Shown: one piece after another, positions 47,304 through 57,761 of the stretch
How positions within the stretch are numbered: position 1 is the stretch's first letter
Layout: each line of letters starts with the position of its first letter
Assembly (NCBI GenBank): GCA_963812195.1
Contig: CAWEUI010000023.1
Span: 62,001-126,000, forward strand
DNA: 64,000 nucleotides
From: ZC4RG30 sp963812195
Lineage (GTDB): Bacteria; Pseudomonadota; Gammaproteobacteria; Steroidobacterales; Steroidobacteraceae
Direction: 5' to 3'
Translations under genes and position numbers: made by a program
The notes under the pieces: model-generated
Seen by the model: only the letters and a program-made list of their open reading frames with translations
Told to the model about the DNA's origin: nothing
Databases searched by the model: none

Positions 47304-47994
47304 ACGGTGAGGTGTTCACGCACCACCTCATCGGTCAAATCGGAGATGGAGCCGGCAACAACCATGCGGCCTTTGTCCAGAATGCGCAAGTGGCTGCCAA
47401 TGCGGCGGGCAAACGGCAACTTCTGCTCGACCAGCAGCACGGTCAGGCCCTTTTCCCTGTTGAGCCGCACGATCACGTCGCCGATTTCGCGCACGATGTT
47501 GGGCTGGATGCCCTCGGTCGGTTCGTCCAGGATCAATACCTTCGGATCGATGACCAGTGCGCGGCCGATGGCCAGCTGCTGCTGCTGGCCGCCGGAGAGG
47601 TCGCCGCCGCGGCGCCGTGCCATGTCCTTCAGCACCGGAAAGAGCTGGTAGATCTCCTGCGGAATCTCGCGCCGGCCATCGCGACGGGCAGCCAGTCCGG
47701 TACGCAGATTCTCCTCCACGGTGAGTTGCGAGAAGATCTCGCGTCCCTGCGGCACGTAGCCGATGCCGGCCCGGGCGCGCCGCGTGGCTGGCTTGCCGGC
47801 CAGCTCCTCCTCGCCATAGCGGATGGAACCACCAGCGATGGGGGTCAGGCCCATCAGACAGCGCAGCAGCGTGGTCTTGCCCATGCCGTTGCGACCCATC
47901 AGCACGTGCACGAGCCCGTGGGCACGGACATGCCGATGTCCCACAGGATGTGGCTGCCGCCGTAGAACTGGTTGAGACCGCCGATCTCGATCAT
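47300..47994 (-). CDS. urtE: Urea ABC transporter ATP-binding protein UrtE, one frameshift
   Basis: LivF-type ATPase of the urea importer. N-terminus MIEIGGLNQFYGGSHILWDI at 47994, Walker A GRNGMGKTTLLRC, Q-loop GYVPQGREIFSQLTVEENL, signature DLSGGQQQQLAIGRAL, Walker B VLILDEPTEGIQPNIV. A lost base near 47910 separates VPTGSCTC from LMGRNGMGK. About 231 residues. Overlaps ureD and urtD by 4 bases each. Confidence 0.93.
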
Positions 47995-48871
47995 TGTTCG
48001 CCCAGATAGACCTCGACCACTCTGGCGTTGGCCTGCACTTCGTCCATGCTGCCTTCGGCCAGCACGCTGCCCTGATGCAGCACCGTGACGCGGCGGGCGA
48101 TCTTGCGCACGAACTCCATGTCGTGCTCCACCACCACCACCGAATGCTCGCCCGGCCAGCGCCACCAGCAGTTCGGCGGTCCGCTCGATTTCCTGTGGGT
48201 CATGCCCGGCCACCGGTTCGTCCACCAGCAGCAGCCGCGGGTTCTGCATCAGCAGCATGCCGATCTCCAGCCATTGCTTCTGGCCGTGCGAGAGTTTGCC
48301 GGCCGGCGTATCGGCCGCGGCGGCCAGGCCGATCTGGGTCAGCACGCCGCTCGATGCGGTCGCGCTGCTCGCTGGAGAGCCTGGCAAACAGGTTGGACCA
48401 CACGCCGCGGTTGCCGGCCAGGGCCAGCTCCAGGTTCTCGAACGCCGAGTGATGCTCGAAGACCGTCGGCTTCTGGAACTTGCGTCCGATGCCGGCCTGG
48501 GCGATCTCCGGTTCGGTGTGCGCCAGCAGGTCCAGTGTCTGGCCGAACCAGGCCGAGCCACTGTCGGGGCGCGTCTTGCCGGTGATGATGTCCATCATCG
48601 TGGTCTTGCCGGCGCCATTGGGGCCGATGATGCAGCGCAGTTCGCCGGTCTCGACGTACAGCGTCAGGTCGTTGATGGCCTTGAAGCCGTCGAAGCTGAC
48701 GGTCAGATCCTCGAGATAGAGGATGTAGCCGGTCTCATGCGGCGCCTTGCCGGTGCTGCGCGAGCGGCCTGCCAGCTTCTTCAGTGCCTGCGCGGCCTGC
48801 TTCGCCGGAGTGATCTCAGGCAGCATGTTCTGCGGCCGCGGGGGCAGGTTGGCGGATCCGGGTACCTGCAT
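47991..48871 (-). CDS. urtD: Urea ABC transporter ATP-binding protein UrtD, two frameshifts
   Basis: LivG-type ATPase of the urea importer. An N-terminal extension (NMLPEITPAKQAAQALKKLA) precedes YLEDLTVSFDGFKAINDLTL, Walker A IIGPNGAGKTTMMDIITGKT, GRKFQKPTVFEHHSAFENLE; then in the next frame the signature region AGKLSHGQKQWLEIGMLLMQ and Walker B LLLVDEPVAGHDPQE; then in a third frame EHSVVVVEHDMEFVRKIARR and the end VEVYLGEQ. Breaks are near 48350 and 48150, both surplus bases. ATG 48871 overlaps the urtC stop. Confidence 0.92.
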
Positions 48872-49991
48872 CAGCCTGCGCGCTCCCTGGACTTGCGGGT
48901 GCCCAGCAAGTCCGGCGATGCCCCTGGGCAGCAGCAGCGTGATCACCACGAACAGCGCGCCGAGCGCGATACAGCCAGGCACTGGGCAGGGCGCCGGTGA
49001 ACCAGGTCTTGGCGTAGTTGACCAGCACGGCGCCGGCGATGGCGCCGTACAGCGTGCCGCGCCCGCCGATGGCCACCCAGATGACCACCTCGATGGAGTT
49101 CAGCGGCGAGAACTCGCTGGGGTTGATGATGCCGACCTGCGGCACGTACAGGGCACCGGCGACGCCGGCCAGCACCGCCGAGAACACGAACACCCACAGC
49201 TTGTAGTTCTCGACCCGGTAGCCGATGAAGCGCACCCGGCTCTCGGCATCGCGGATCGCGGTCACCACGCGGCCCGTGCGGGACGCACGATCCAGCGGCA
49301 CAGCAGATAACCCAGCGGCCAGCGCCAGTGCGCTGATGATCAGCAACACGACATGCGCGTGCCGTCGGCTGTGCAGGTCGAAGCCCAGGATGTCCTTGAA
49401 ATCGGTGAAGCCGTTGTTGCCGCCGAAGCCCATGTCGTTGCGGAAGAAGGCCAGCATCAGCGCGTAGGTCAGAGCCTGCGTGATGATCGATAGATACACG
49501 CCTGTGACGCGCGAGCGGAACGCCAGCCAGCCGAATACCAGCGCCAGCAGGCCGGGCACAAGCACCACCATCAGCATGGCGAACCAGAACATGTCCAAGC
49601 CGTACCAGAACCAGGGCAGCTCCTTCCAGTTCAGGAACACCATGAAGTCCGGCAGCACCGGATTGCCGTAGACGCCGCGCGTCCCGATCTGGCGCATCAG
49701 GTACATGCCCATGGCGTAGCCGCCGAGCGCGAAGAAGGCGGCATGGCCCAGGCTGAGGATGCCGCAGAAGCCCCAGACCAGATCCACCGCCAGCGCGAGC
49801 AGTGCGTAGCACAGGTACTTGCCGATGCAGGGTCACGGCGTAGCTGGACATGTGCAGTGCCGACCTTCGGGTACGGCCAGATGCAGCATCGGCACCAGGA
49901 TGGCAGTGGCCAGCAGCACGGCCAGCAAGACGTTGCCGGCGCGATCCGTGCGCAGCCAGGCGGGCAGCAGGGAAGGGGAGCTGGTCTTCAC
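48871..49991 (-). CDS. urtC: Urea ABC transporter permease UrtC, several frameshifts
   Basis: LivM-type inner-membrane permease, about 370 residues after correction. GTG start at 49991 (KTSSPSLLPAWL), then a continuous main frame from DLVWGFCGILSLGHAAFFAL and GGYAMGMYLMRQIG through AFFRNDMGFGGNNGFTDFKD, DAESRVRFIGYRVENYKLWV, SPLNSIEVVIWVAIGGRGTL to NYAKTWFTGALPSAWL. Breaks occur near the start (about 49820), near 48975 and near 48905, after which GTRKSRERAG ends the protein. Around nine membrane helices are seen. Confidence 0.9.
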
Positions 49992-50042
49992 GAATCAGCC
50001 CTCTTGCCGCGACGGCGCCGACAGGTTTCCGGTGCATATGGC

Positions 50043-51718
50043 TCATGTTTCCGCTGCCCGTCCCTTCTGCGGGAACAGTCCCCGCGGGCCGCCGCTGGAT
50101 GAACAGGATCAGCGCCACCAGCACGAAGATCTTGGCCAGCACCGCACCGGCCCAGGGCTCCAGCAGCTTGTTGGCGACGCCCAGCGACAGGCCGCTGATC
50201 AGGGTGCCCCACAGATTGCCCACGCCGCCGAACACCACCACCATGAACGAGTCGATGATGTAGGTCTGCCCCAGATTGGGCCCGACATTGGTGAGCTGGG
50301 ACAGCGCGACGCCGGCGACACCGGCGATGCCGGATCCGAGCCCGAAGGTCAATGCATCGACCCGGGCCGTCCGGATGCCCATGGCGCGTGCCATGGCGCG
50401 GTTCTGCGAAACCGCCCGGACGTGCAGGCCCAGACGGGTGCGCTTGAGCAACGAGCAGCAGGGCGACGAACACCAGGAGCGCGAACAGCACGATGTAGAT
50501 GCGGTTGAGGTGATGCTCAGGGCCTCGTTGATCTGCACCGAACCCGCCATCCAGTCCGGCGTCACCACCTGACGGTTGTTGGGCTGAAGATGATCGCGCA
50601 CGACCTGCTGCAGGACCAGGCTGACGCCGAAGGTGGCCAGCAGCGTCTCCAGCGGCCTGCCATACAGGAAGCGGATCAGCCGCGCTCGATCAGGATGCCG
50701 ACCAGGCCCGACACGAGGAACGCGGCCGGGATGGCCACCAGCATGCGAGGCCCCGATGGCATTGGGCATCAGCAGCTGCACGACATAGGTCGTGTAGGCG
50801 CCGAGCATCATCAGCTCGCCGTGCGCCATGTTGATGACGCCCATGACGCCGAAGGTGATGGCAAGGCCAATGGCGGCCAGCACCAGCACCGAGCCCAGGG
50901 ACAGTCCGAAGAACAGCGTCTCGCAGCCGTGGAGTAGAAGTGACGCTTGCTTCGATGTGCGCTACGGCGCTCCTGGCGGCGGCCAGCACCCTGGTCGGAT
51001 TCGCCGTACGTGCCGTCCCCCTTCGGCGTCGGCGATGGCGTTCAGACGATTGCGGACATCCGTGTTGAGGCTGTCGCGCAGGGTCGTCGCCGCCTGAGGC
51101 GCGTGTCGGCATCGCTCGCTGCCCAGATCGGCGATGGCCAGCGCCGACCCTGATGGCGGCCAGCACCTTGCGGTCCTCTTCCTTGTCGAGCGCGGAGCGC
51201 AGCGCGCTGCGCTGTCATCGTCGATCGAACGCAGCAGTTCCTGCGCACTGCGGCCAGCCGCACGTGGCGGTCCGGATCGGTGAGCTCGCAGGCTGCGAGT
51301 TCGCCGCGAGCGTCCTGCGCAAGCCGGTTGTTCGATGCGTGATGTGGTCGTACGTCGGGCGGCCGGCACCGGCCGATGGCCTTGCCGGTCAGCGGATCGT
51401 GATCACCAGCGGATCGCTGTCGACTCTCGGCAACCACCACGTGCTTGTCCGATAGCCTGTAGAAGAGCCGGCCATCGAGCAGGGCGGCCAGGAGGCTGTG
51501 CGAGCGCGGCTGCCGCTCGTTGCCCAGTTCTGTGGCGGTCCGCTTGGTGCCGAAGTCGGCCTCGGGGAGTTGCGACCAGCGAAGGATTCCAGAGTGACTG
51601 CCGGCGCGCCGGTGGAGCCTGCGCCGCCGTCGGCGGCCCGCCGGCGACTGCTGCGCAGAAGCCGCGCTGGATCGAGCAGCAGGCCCAGCGCGGCGTTCAA
51701 CAGTAGTCTCTTGGTCAT
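50043..51718 (-). CDS. urtB: Urea ABC transporter permease UrtB, heavily frameshifted
   Basis: LivH-type permease of the long UrtB form: a signal peptide (MTKRLLLNAALGLLLDPARL) and a soluble N-terminal region of about 220 residues with helical repeats precede the membrane domain. Readable pieces are HDPLTGKAIGRCR, LFFGLSLGSVLVLAAIGLAI, TFGVMGVINMAHGELMMLGA, YGRPLETLLATFGVSLVLQQ, RAVSQNRAMARAMGIRT, GLGSGIAGVAGVALSQLTNV, IIDSFMVVVFGGVGNLWGTL and the end RRPRGLFPQKGRAAET. About ten single-base changes, densest in 50.9-51.6 kb, are needed. A 51-base gap leads to urtC. Confidence 0.85.
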
Positions 51719-51806
51719 GCGATCCTGTCTTGTGGCCTTTCGGACCCCTCGCGGGGCCGGAACCGGTTGGTCACGAGGATCGTAAGCAGCGGGCTTTCCT
51801 ACACGC

Positions 51807-53103
51807 CTACTCGTAGTTCTGACCCGAGCACTTCTTGGTGATCTTGTTGTAGTTGCCGCACTTGAGCGGTCACCCAGTCGGCCTCGGTGTCCTTGCTGCC
51901 CGGCAGGTAGTCGGACCAGGCATCGCCCGGCACGGAGCCGGCGTCTCCCAGACCACGTCGAACTGGCCGTCGGCGCGGATCTCGCCGATCAGCACCGGCT
52001 TGGTGAGATGGTGGTTCGGCAGCACTTCGCCGTGCCAGCCGGTCAGGTTCGGCACCTCAGGCCGGGCAATGCGCGCGATGACCTTGTCCACGTCGGTGGT
52101 GCCGGCCTTCTCGACGGCCTTCACCCACAGGTTGAAGCCGATGTACGTGCGCTTCCATCGGGTCGTTGGTAACGTGCGCTTCGGGTTCTTGATGTAGCGC
52201 GTGCCACTTCTTGATGAAGTCTTGTTGGCGGCGTCTCGACGCTCTCGAAGTAGTTCCAGGCGGCCAGGTGGCCGACCAGCGGCTTGGTATCGATGCCGGA
52301 CAGCTCCTCCTCACCCACCGAGAAGGCCACGACCGGGATGTCCTCGGCCGAGATGCTTCTGCGTTGCCCAGTTCCTTGTAGAAGGGCACGTTGGCGTCGC
52401 CGTTGATGGTCGAGACCACGGCGGTCTTCTTGCCGGCCGAGCCGAACGCCTTGATCTTCGACACGCTCGGTCTGCCAGTCGGAATGGCCGAACGGCGTGT
52501 AGTTGATCATGATGTCCGTCCGGTGCGACGCCCTTGAGCTTCAGGTAGGCCTCGAGGATCTTGTTGGTCGTGCGCGGATAGACGTAGTCGGTGCCTTCCA
52601 GGACCCAGCGCTTCACGCCGACTTCGTTCATCAGGTAGTCGACCGCCGGGATCGCCTGCTGGTTGGGCGCGGCGCCGGTGTAGATCACGTTCTTGCGAGG
52701 ACTCCTCACCCTCGTACTGCACCGGGTAGAACAGCAGGCCGTTGTTCTTCTCGAACACCGGCAGCACCGACTTGCGCGAGACCGAAGTCCAGCAGCCGAA
52801 CACCACGGCGACCTTGTCCTTGACCAGCAGCTGCTCGGCCTTTTCGGCGAACAGCGGCCAGTCGGACGCCGGGTCGACGACGACGGCCTCCAGCTTCTTG
52901 CCGAGCAGGCCGCCTTTCTTGTTCTGCTCGTCGATCATCATCAGGATGGTGTCCTTCAGCGTGGTTTCGCTGATGGCCATGGTGCCGGACAGCGAGTGCA
53001 GCACGCCGACCTTGATGGCACCGTCGTCGGCATGGGCCGCGAAGCCCAGCGACAGGGCGGCCGCGGCCGCCGCTGTCTTCAGGAATATTCGTCTTGATTT
53101 CAT
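51807..53103 (-). CDS. urtA: Urea ABC transporter substrate-binding protein UrtA, heavily frameshifted
   Basis: Periplasmic urea-binding protein, about 430 residues after correction. The start carries a signal peptide (RRIFLKTAAAAAALSLGFAA). Binding-protein blocks are KVGVLHSLSGTMAISETTLK, VVDPASDWPLFAEKAEQLLV, VFGCWTSVSRKSVLPVFEKN, AAPNQQAIPAVDYLMN, WVLEGTDYVYPRTTNKI, MINYTPFGHSDWQT, STINGDANVPFYKELGN, EDIPVVAFSVGEEELSGID, VTNDPMEA, LPNHHLTKPVLIGEIRADGQ and the Cys-containing end KKCSGQNYE. At least seven one-base changes, mostly insertions, separate them. Confidence 0.9.
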
Positions 53104-53180
53104 TGGATTGCTCCGATTGCTTTCGAGAGTAGATGGACCCGGCCAGCCGTCTGCGACCGGCGCGGGTGCCGGACCGGACT

Positions 53181-54210
53181 TCAGAAGGTGAACAGGGCTT
53201 CCAGCGCGACGGACGTCGCCTTGTCGCCGCCGTAGAACTTGTCCCGCCTGAACTCGGACACGAGCAGCAGGCTGTCGCCGACCTTGTAGCTGGGCGAGAC
53301 GGTGATGGCGCTGTTCTTGACGGAGGTGGCGCCCAGGGCATCCTTGATCTTGAAATCGTGGTAGCGCAGCGTCACGCCCCAGGGACCGGTGGCGTAGTTG
53401 GCCATCAGCAGGTAGCCGTTGCCGTCACCACCCGTGGCGTACTTGGCGTCGTTGTACTCGCCGGCGAACGTGAACCCGGACATGGCGTAGGACACCCAGA
53501 TGTTGATGATCTTGTCCCTGCCGCTGGCGCCCTGGGGCTTGTTGGTGATGTAGAACACCTTCCGGTCAGCCCATCCACCGGCATTACTGCCGCGCCGAGC
53601 TCGTAGCCGTGATCCTTGGAGTTGTAGTCGTTCGGGTCGAAGGTGCTGTTGACGGCCGACGCCATCAGGTCGAACTTTCCACCGGAGTAGTAGAGCGAGA
53701 CACCCTGCTGGTACCAGCCATAGAAATACGCGCCGTACCCGGTGCCGCTGTACTGGAACAGCCCCGTGGGTTCCTCGGCCTCCCAGCCGCTGTAGCTCAG
53801 GAAGCGTCCGACCTTGACGCTGAACTGGTCGTTGAATTTCTTGGTGACGAAGGCCTGCTCGACGAAGGTTTCATTGCCGCCGGCCGGGCCGTTCGGCGTG
53901 CTGTCGCCGTACTCGATATCCACCTCGGCGGAAACGCCGTCCGACCCGGAATACAGGAAGTCGGTTTCGAACTGGTCGATGCCGAACTTGTGGTACTTCG
54001 GCGCGTTGTCGTCATTGATGTATTGATACGACTGATCGAGAAATCCGGTGATGGTGAGGCCCTTGCCGATCTCGATGCCGCCGGCGTTCGCAACCGGAAT
54101 GGCGCCCACCGCCGCTGCAGCAAGCACGCCTGTGATGATTCTCTTCTTGCCGAATCCCGACAGCGACCCGGCGTGTAGCCGCGAGGGAGAGGAGACCGTT
54201 TCATGACCCA
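53181..54210 (-). CDS. Outer-membrane porin (beta-barrel, OmpL/BBP2-like), one frameshift
   Basis: Barrel protein of about 342 residues with signal peptide (KKRIITGVLAAAAVGAIPVA then NA) and N-terminal strand GLTITGFLDQSYQYI. Alternating strands run through VSAEVDIEYGDSTPNG, FSVKVGRFLSYSGWEAEEPT, YGAYFYGWYQQGVSLYYSGG to the C-terminal VALEALFTF with terminal Phe. A lost base near 53567 separates PVDGLTG from KVFYITNKPQGASG. It lies first in the urt operon and probably lets urea or related amides cross the outer membrane; specificity is inferred from position. ATG 54210 is proposed; an in-frame ATG lies at 54256. Confidence 0.75.
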
Positions 54211-54310
54211 TGGGGGATGTCCTTCTGTAGTAGTAGGGCGGCGTGCCGTGCTTCATCGCACCGCGGCCGGCGCAGTCAAAGTTATGGGACCCGCGTCACA
54301 GGGGGTACGC

Positions 54311-54347
54311 GTCGATTGACGTAGCGCGCATGGGTCGAATGACGTAG
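54311..54347. promoter_or_regulatory. Tandem 14-bp repeat, candidate operator of the urea regulator
   Basis: GTCGATTGACGTAG (54311-54324) and GTCGAATGACGTAG (54334-54347) agree in 13 of 14 bases and are 23 bases apart start to start, about two helical turns. They lie in the about 200-base divergent gap between the porin-urt operon and the sensor gene. Such spaced direct repeats suit binding of a LuxR/NarL-type response regulator dimer, here probably the one at 57748. Confidence 0.55.
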
Positions 54348-54407
54348 AAGCCGGCGAACGGTGGGCGCCTGCAACTACTTTTCCCGGCGACTCGCACACA
54401 ATGGCGC

Positions 54408-57400
54408 ATGCTTCCGCGTCAACGCATCGTCCGGGAACGGCGTCAATACAATCAGTGGGTGGCATCGCAGACGCTGGAGGACTATGCGCTGCGTTACACG
54501 GCCTCGCAGGCGCGCAAATCCACGTTTCGTGTTGGCAATACGGCCTTTGGTCCGATCGCGTTTCTGGCGTGCGAGGCGATTGGCGGGGCCATTACCCTTT
54601 CATACGGCTTCACCAATGCGGCCGGCGCGATTCTGGCGTTCTGCGCATTGATGTTCCTGATCGGCGTGCCGATCTGCGTCTACGCGGCCCGTTACGGTGT
54701 GGATATCGACCTGCTGACCCGCGGCGCCGGCTTCGGCTACATCGGCTCGACCATCACTTCGCTGATCTATGCGTCGTTCACCTTTCTGCTGTTTTCGATC
54801 GAAGCCAGCATCATGTCCACCGCATTGACCCTGCTCTTCGGCGTACCGCTGTGGATGGCGCACCTGTTCAGTGCTCTGGTGGTGATCCCGATTGCCTTGT
54901 ACGGGATCAGTCTGATCAGCCGCTTCCAGATGCTGACCCAGCCGCTGTGGCTGCTGCTGCAACTGCTTCCGCTGGCTTACATTGCCTGGCGCAATCCACA
55001 GGACGTGGCCGGCTGGACGCAGTTTGCCGGTGACGCGGGTGGAGCACCGGGCAAGCTGGACTGGCCGCTGTTCGCCGCGGCCTCGGCTGTGCTGTTGTCG
55101 CTGTTGCCGCAGATCGGCGAGCAGGTCGATTACCTGCGCTTCCTGCCGGAGAAGCGCGCCGACAACCGAGTCGGGTGGTGGGCGGCCGTGCTCGGCACCG
55201 GCCCGGGTTGGGTGGTGCTCGGCGGTCTGAAGTTGCTGGCCGGTTCGTTTCTGGCCTGGATGTTGTTGCGCTCCGGGGTGCCGCGGGCGGCCGCCGACAA
55301 CCCCACCACGATGTATCACTTTGCCTTCGGGATGGTGTTCAGTTCGCCGACCGTGGCGTTGGTGGTGACCGGCGTGTTCGTGGTCGTGTGCCAGGTCAAG
55401 ATCAACGTGACCAACGCCTACGCGGGCTCGATCGCCTGGTCCAACTTCTTTTCGCGTGTCACCCATGCCCATCCGGGGCGCGTTGTCTGGCTGGTGTTCA
55501 ACGTGCTGCTGGCGCTGCTGCTGATGGAGGTCGGCATATTCGATGCCATCGAGAGTGTTCTCACGCTGTATGCGAATTTCGCGGCGGGCTGGATCGGTGC
55601 GATCACCGCGGACCTGATCATCAACAAGCCATTGGGTCTGTCGCCGAAGGGCATAGAGTTCAAGCGCGCCCATCTGTACGACATCAATCCGGTGGGCGTC
55701 GGGGCGCTGGCCGCCTCCGTGGTGCTGTCCAGCATCTCGCATCTGGGCGTGTTCGGCGAGCCGGCGCGCGTGCTGTCGCCCTTCATCGCGCTGCTCACCG
55801 CAATGGTCGTCGCGCCGCTGATCGCGTGGTGGACGCGCGGACGTTTCTACCTGGCCCGCGAAGCAGATAGCGCGCGCGTGACGGAGACCTGCTCGATCTG
55901 CGAGAACCACTTCGAGCGGGCCGACATGGCGCTGTGCCCGGCCTACGGGGGTTCGATCTGTTCGTTGTGCTGCTCGCTCGACTCACGCTGCCATGATCAG
56001 TGCAAGGACCACTCTCGCGTGTCGGACCAGATCGGGGCATTCATGGACAGGCTGCTGCCGTCGCGGGTTGCGGCGCTGGTGGATACCCGCGGCGGTCGCT
56101 TTGCCAGCCTGATGGTGTTGTCGAACCTGCTGGTGGGCCTGGTTCTGGCCTTCATCTACGCCTATGTCGGCGGCAGTGACCCGGCAACCCGGGCGGTCAC
56201 CGCAGCCACGCTGTGGATCGTGTACTTCAGCTTTCTGGTGCTTTCCGCCATTGCGGCCTGGGTCATCGTGCTGGCCATCGAGAACCGGCGCATCGCCGAG
56301 CGTGAATCGGCTCGTCAGACCACCATGCTGATGGACGAGATCGCCGCGCATGGGCGCACCGACGCCGCCCTGCAGCGGGCCAAGGAGGTGGCCGAGTCCG
56401 CCAACATGGCCAAGTCGCGCTACATCATCGGCCTGTCGCATGAAATCCGGACGCCGTTGAACTCCATCTATGGCTATGCGCAATTGCTCGAGCGAACGCC
56501 CAACGAGCCGCCACCCAATGCCGTGAAGGTGATCCGCCGCAGTGCCGAACACCTGTCCAGCCTCATCGACGGGTTGCTGGATATCTCGCGCATCGAGGGC
56601 GGCGTACTGAAGCTGAACCGCGACCGGCTGAATTTCACCGAGTTCCTGGATCAGCTCGAGGACATGTTCCGGCTGCAGGCAGCCAGCAAGGGCATTGGCT
56701 TTAGCTGCGAGCGCGCCGCCCACCTGCCGGCCGTGGTGCACGCCGATGAAAAGCGCCTGCGGCAGATTCTCATCAACCTGTTGTCCAATGCGGTCAAGTA
56801 CACCGCGCAGGGACATGCCGCGCTGGCGGTCCGTTATCGCAACCAGGTGGCCGAGTTCGAAGTCAGCGATACCGGCATGGGCATTGCCGTGGAGGACCAG
56901 GAGCGGGTCTTCGGGCCGTTCGAGCGCGGCAACGGCGCGCAAGTGCGCTCCATCCCCGGCACGGGCCTGGGCTTGACCATCACCAGGCTGCTCACGGAGG
57001 TAATGGGCGGGGAAATCAACCTGAGCAGTATCCCGGGACAGGGCACGACGTTCACCGTGCGCCTGCTGCTCTCGGAGGCGCTGCAGGACTCACGCACGGA
57101 GTTGTCGCGCCACATCCGCGGCTATGCCGGCACCCGCCGTCGTATCCTGGTGGTCGACGACGATCCGGCTCATGTGGACTTCATGAGCGGGCTGCTCGTG
57201 CCACTGGGCTTTCTCGTGGACGCCGTGCACACTGGCGCGGCTGCGGTTGCGGCCGCCGTCGCCTCGCCACCGGATCTGATCATGGTCGACCTTTCCCTGC
57301 CGGACATGACAGGGTGGGACGTGCTGCGGCAGATGCGTGAGGATCCGGAGCTGGAGAAGGTCCCGGTACTGGTGGTCTCCGCCAATGCACACGAATACGC

Positions 57401-57761
57401 ACCAGGCAGCGCTCAGGTCCTGCACGACGGCTTCGTGATGAAGCCGGTGGATGTCTCGGTGGTGTTTTCCGCGCTGCAGAGGATGCTGCGCCTGGAGTGG
57501 ACCTACGGCGGCGAGCAGCCGGATGCCGAGGCCGGCCTGTGCGTTGGCGGGGAACTGCGCGCCAGGATCGGCACGCACCTGGAGGAGTTGTGGCAGCTCG
57601 GGCTGATCGGGCACGTGCGTGGCATTCAGGCCCGGCTGCGCGAGTTCGAGGTCAGCGAGCCGGCGGCCGGCCCGCTGGCGCAGGCGCTGCGCACAATGGT
57701 GGAACGCTTTGACCTCAAACGCTACATGACGACGATCAGGGAACTTCGTGAAAGCGCCTGA
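54408..57761 (+). CDS. NCS1-type permease fused to a hybrid histidine kinase
   Basis: Intact 1117-residue membrane sensor. Residues about 1-475 are a cytosine/purine/allantoin permease of the NCS1 family (TFRVGNTAFGPIAF, GFTNAAGAILAF, TRGAGFGYIGS, INVTNAYAGSIAWSN) with about 12 helices. A Cys cluster follows: C495, C498, C510, C518, C521, C522, C528 and C532, zinc-ribbon or B-box-like. Two more helices (about 560-630) lead to HisKA with phospho-acceptor H678 (GLSHEIRTPLNS), a HATPase domain (LINLLSNAVKYT, SDTGMGI, GTGLGLTI) and a receiver with D961 and Lys in GFVMKPVD. The last 90 residues resemble no domain I know. The layout parallels the SSS-family transporter kinase CbrA. Flanked by urea uptake and urease genes, it probably senses urea or a related nitrogen source. 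Confidence 0.85.
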   Translation: MLPRQRIVRERRQYNQWVASQTLEDYALRYTASQARKSTFRVGNTAFGPIAFLACEAIGGAITLSYGFTNAAGAILAFCALMFLIGVPICVYAARYGVDIDLLTRGAGFGYIGSTITSLIYASFTFLLFSIEASIMSTALTLLFGVPLWMAHLFSALVVIPIALYGISLISRFQMLTQPLWLLLQLLPLAYIAWRNPQDVAGWTQFAGDAGGAPGKLDWPLFAAASAVLLSLLPQIGEQVDYLRFLPEKRADNRVGWWAAVLGTGPGWVVLGGLKLLAGSFLAWMLLRSGVPRAAADNPTTMYHFAFGMVFSSPTVALVVTGVFVVVCQVKINVTNAYAGSIAWSNFFSRVTHAHPGRVVWLVFNVLLALLLMEVGIFDAIESVLTLYANFAAGWIGAITADLIINKPLGLSPKGIEFKRAHLYDINPVGVGALAASVVLSSISHLGVFGEPARVLSPFIALLTAMVVAPLIAWWTRGRFYLAREADSARVTETCSICENHFERADMALCPAYGGSICSLCCSLDSRCHDQCKDHSRVSDQIGAFMDRLLPSRVAALVDTRGGRFASLMVLSNLLVGLVLAFIYAYVGGSDPATRAVTAATLWIVYFSFLVLSAIAAWVIVLAIENRRIAERESARQTTMLMDEIAAHGRTDAALQRAKEVAESANMAKSRYIIGLSHEIRTPLNSIYGYAQLLERTPNEPPPNAVKVIRRSAEHLSSLIDGLLDISRIEGGVLKLNRDRLNFTEFLDQLEDMFRLQAASKGIGFSCERAAHLPAVVHADEKRLRQILINLLSNAVKYTAQGHAALAVRYRNQVAEFEVSDTGMGIAVEDQERVFGPFERGNGAQVRSIPGTGLGLTITRLLTEVMGGEINLSSIPGQGTTFTVRLLLSEALQDSRTELSRHIRGYAGTRRRILVVDDDPAHVDFMSGLLVPLGFLVDAVHTGAAAVAAAVASPPDLIMVDLSLPDMTGWDVLRQMREDPELEKVPVLVVSANAHEYAPGSAQVLHDGFVMKPVDVSVVFSALQRMLRLEWTYGGEQPDAEAGLCVGGELRARIGTHLEELWQLGLIGHVRGIQARLREFEVSEPAAGPLAQALRTMVERFDLKRYMTTIRELRESA

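Noticed and set aside
51042..51718. A separate small gene upstream of the urtB permease domain
   Set aside because: The pieces fit the known long N-terminal soluble region of UrtB, with a signal peptide and no independent stop or start once indels are allowed for.
54311..54347. The tandem repeat as the beginning of a CRISPR array
   Set aside because: Only two copies, 9-base spacer, inside a promoter region; no cas genes.
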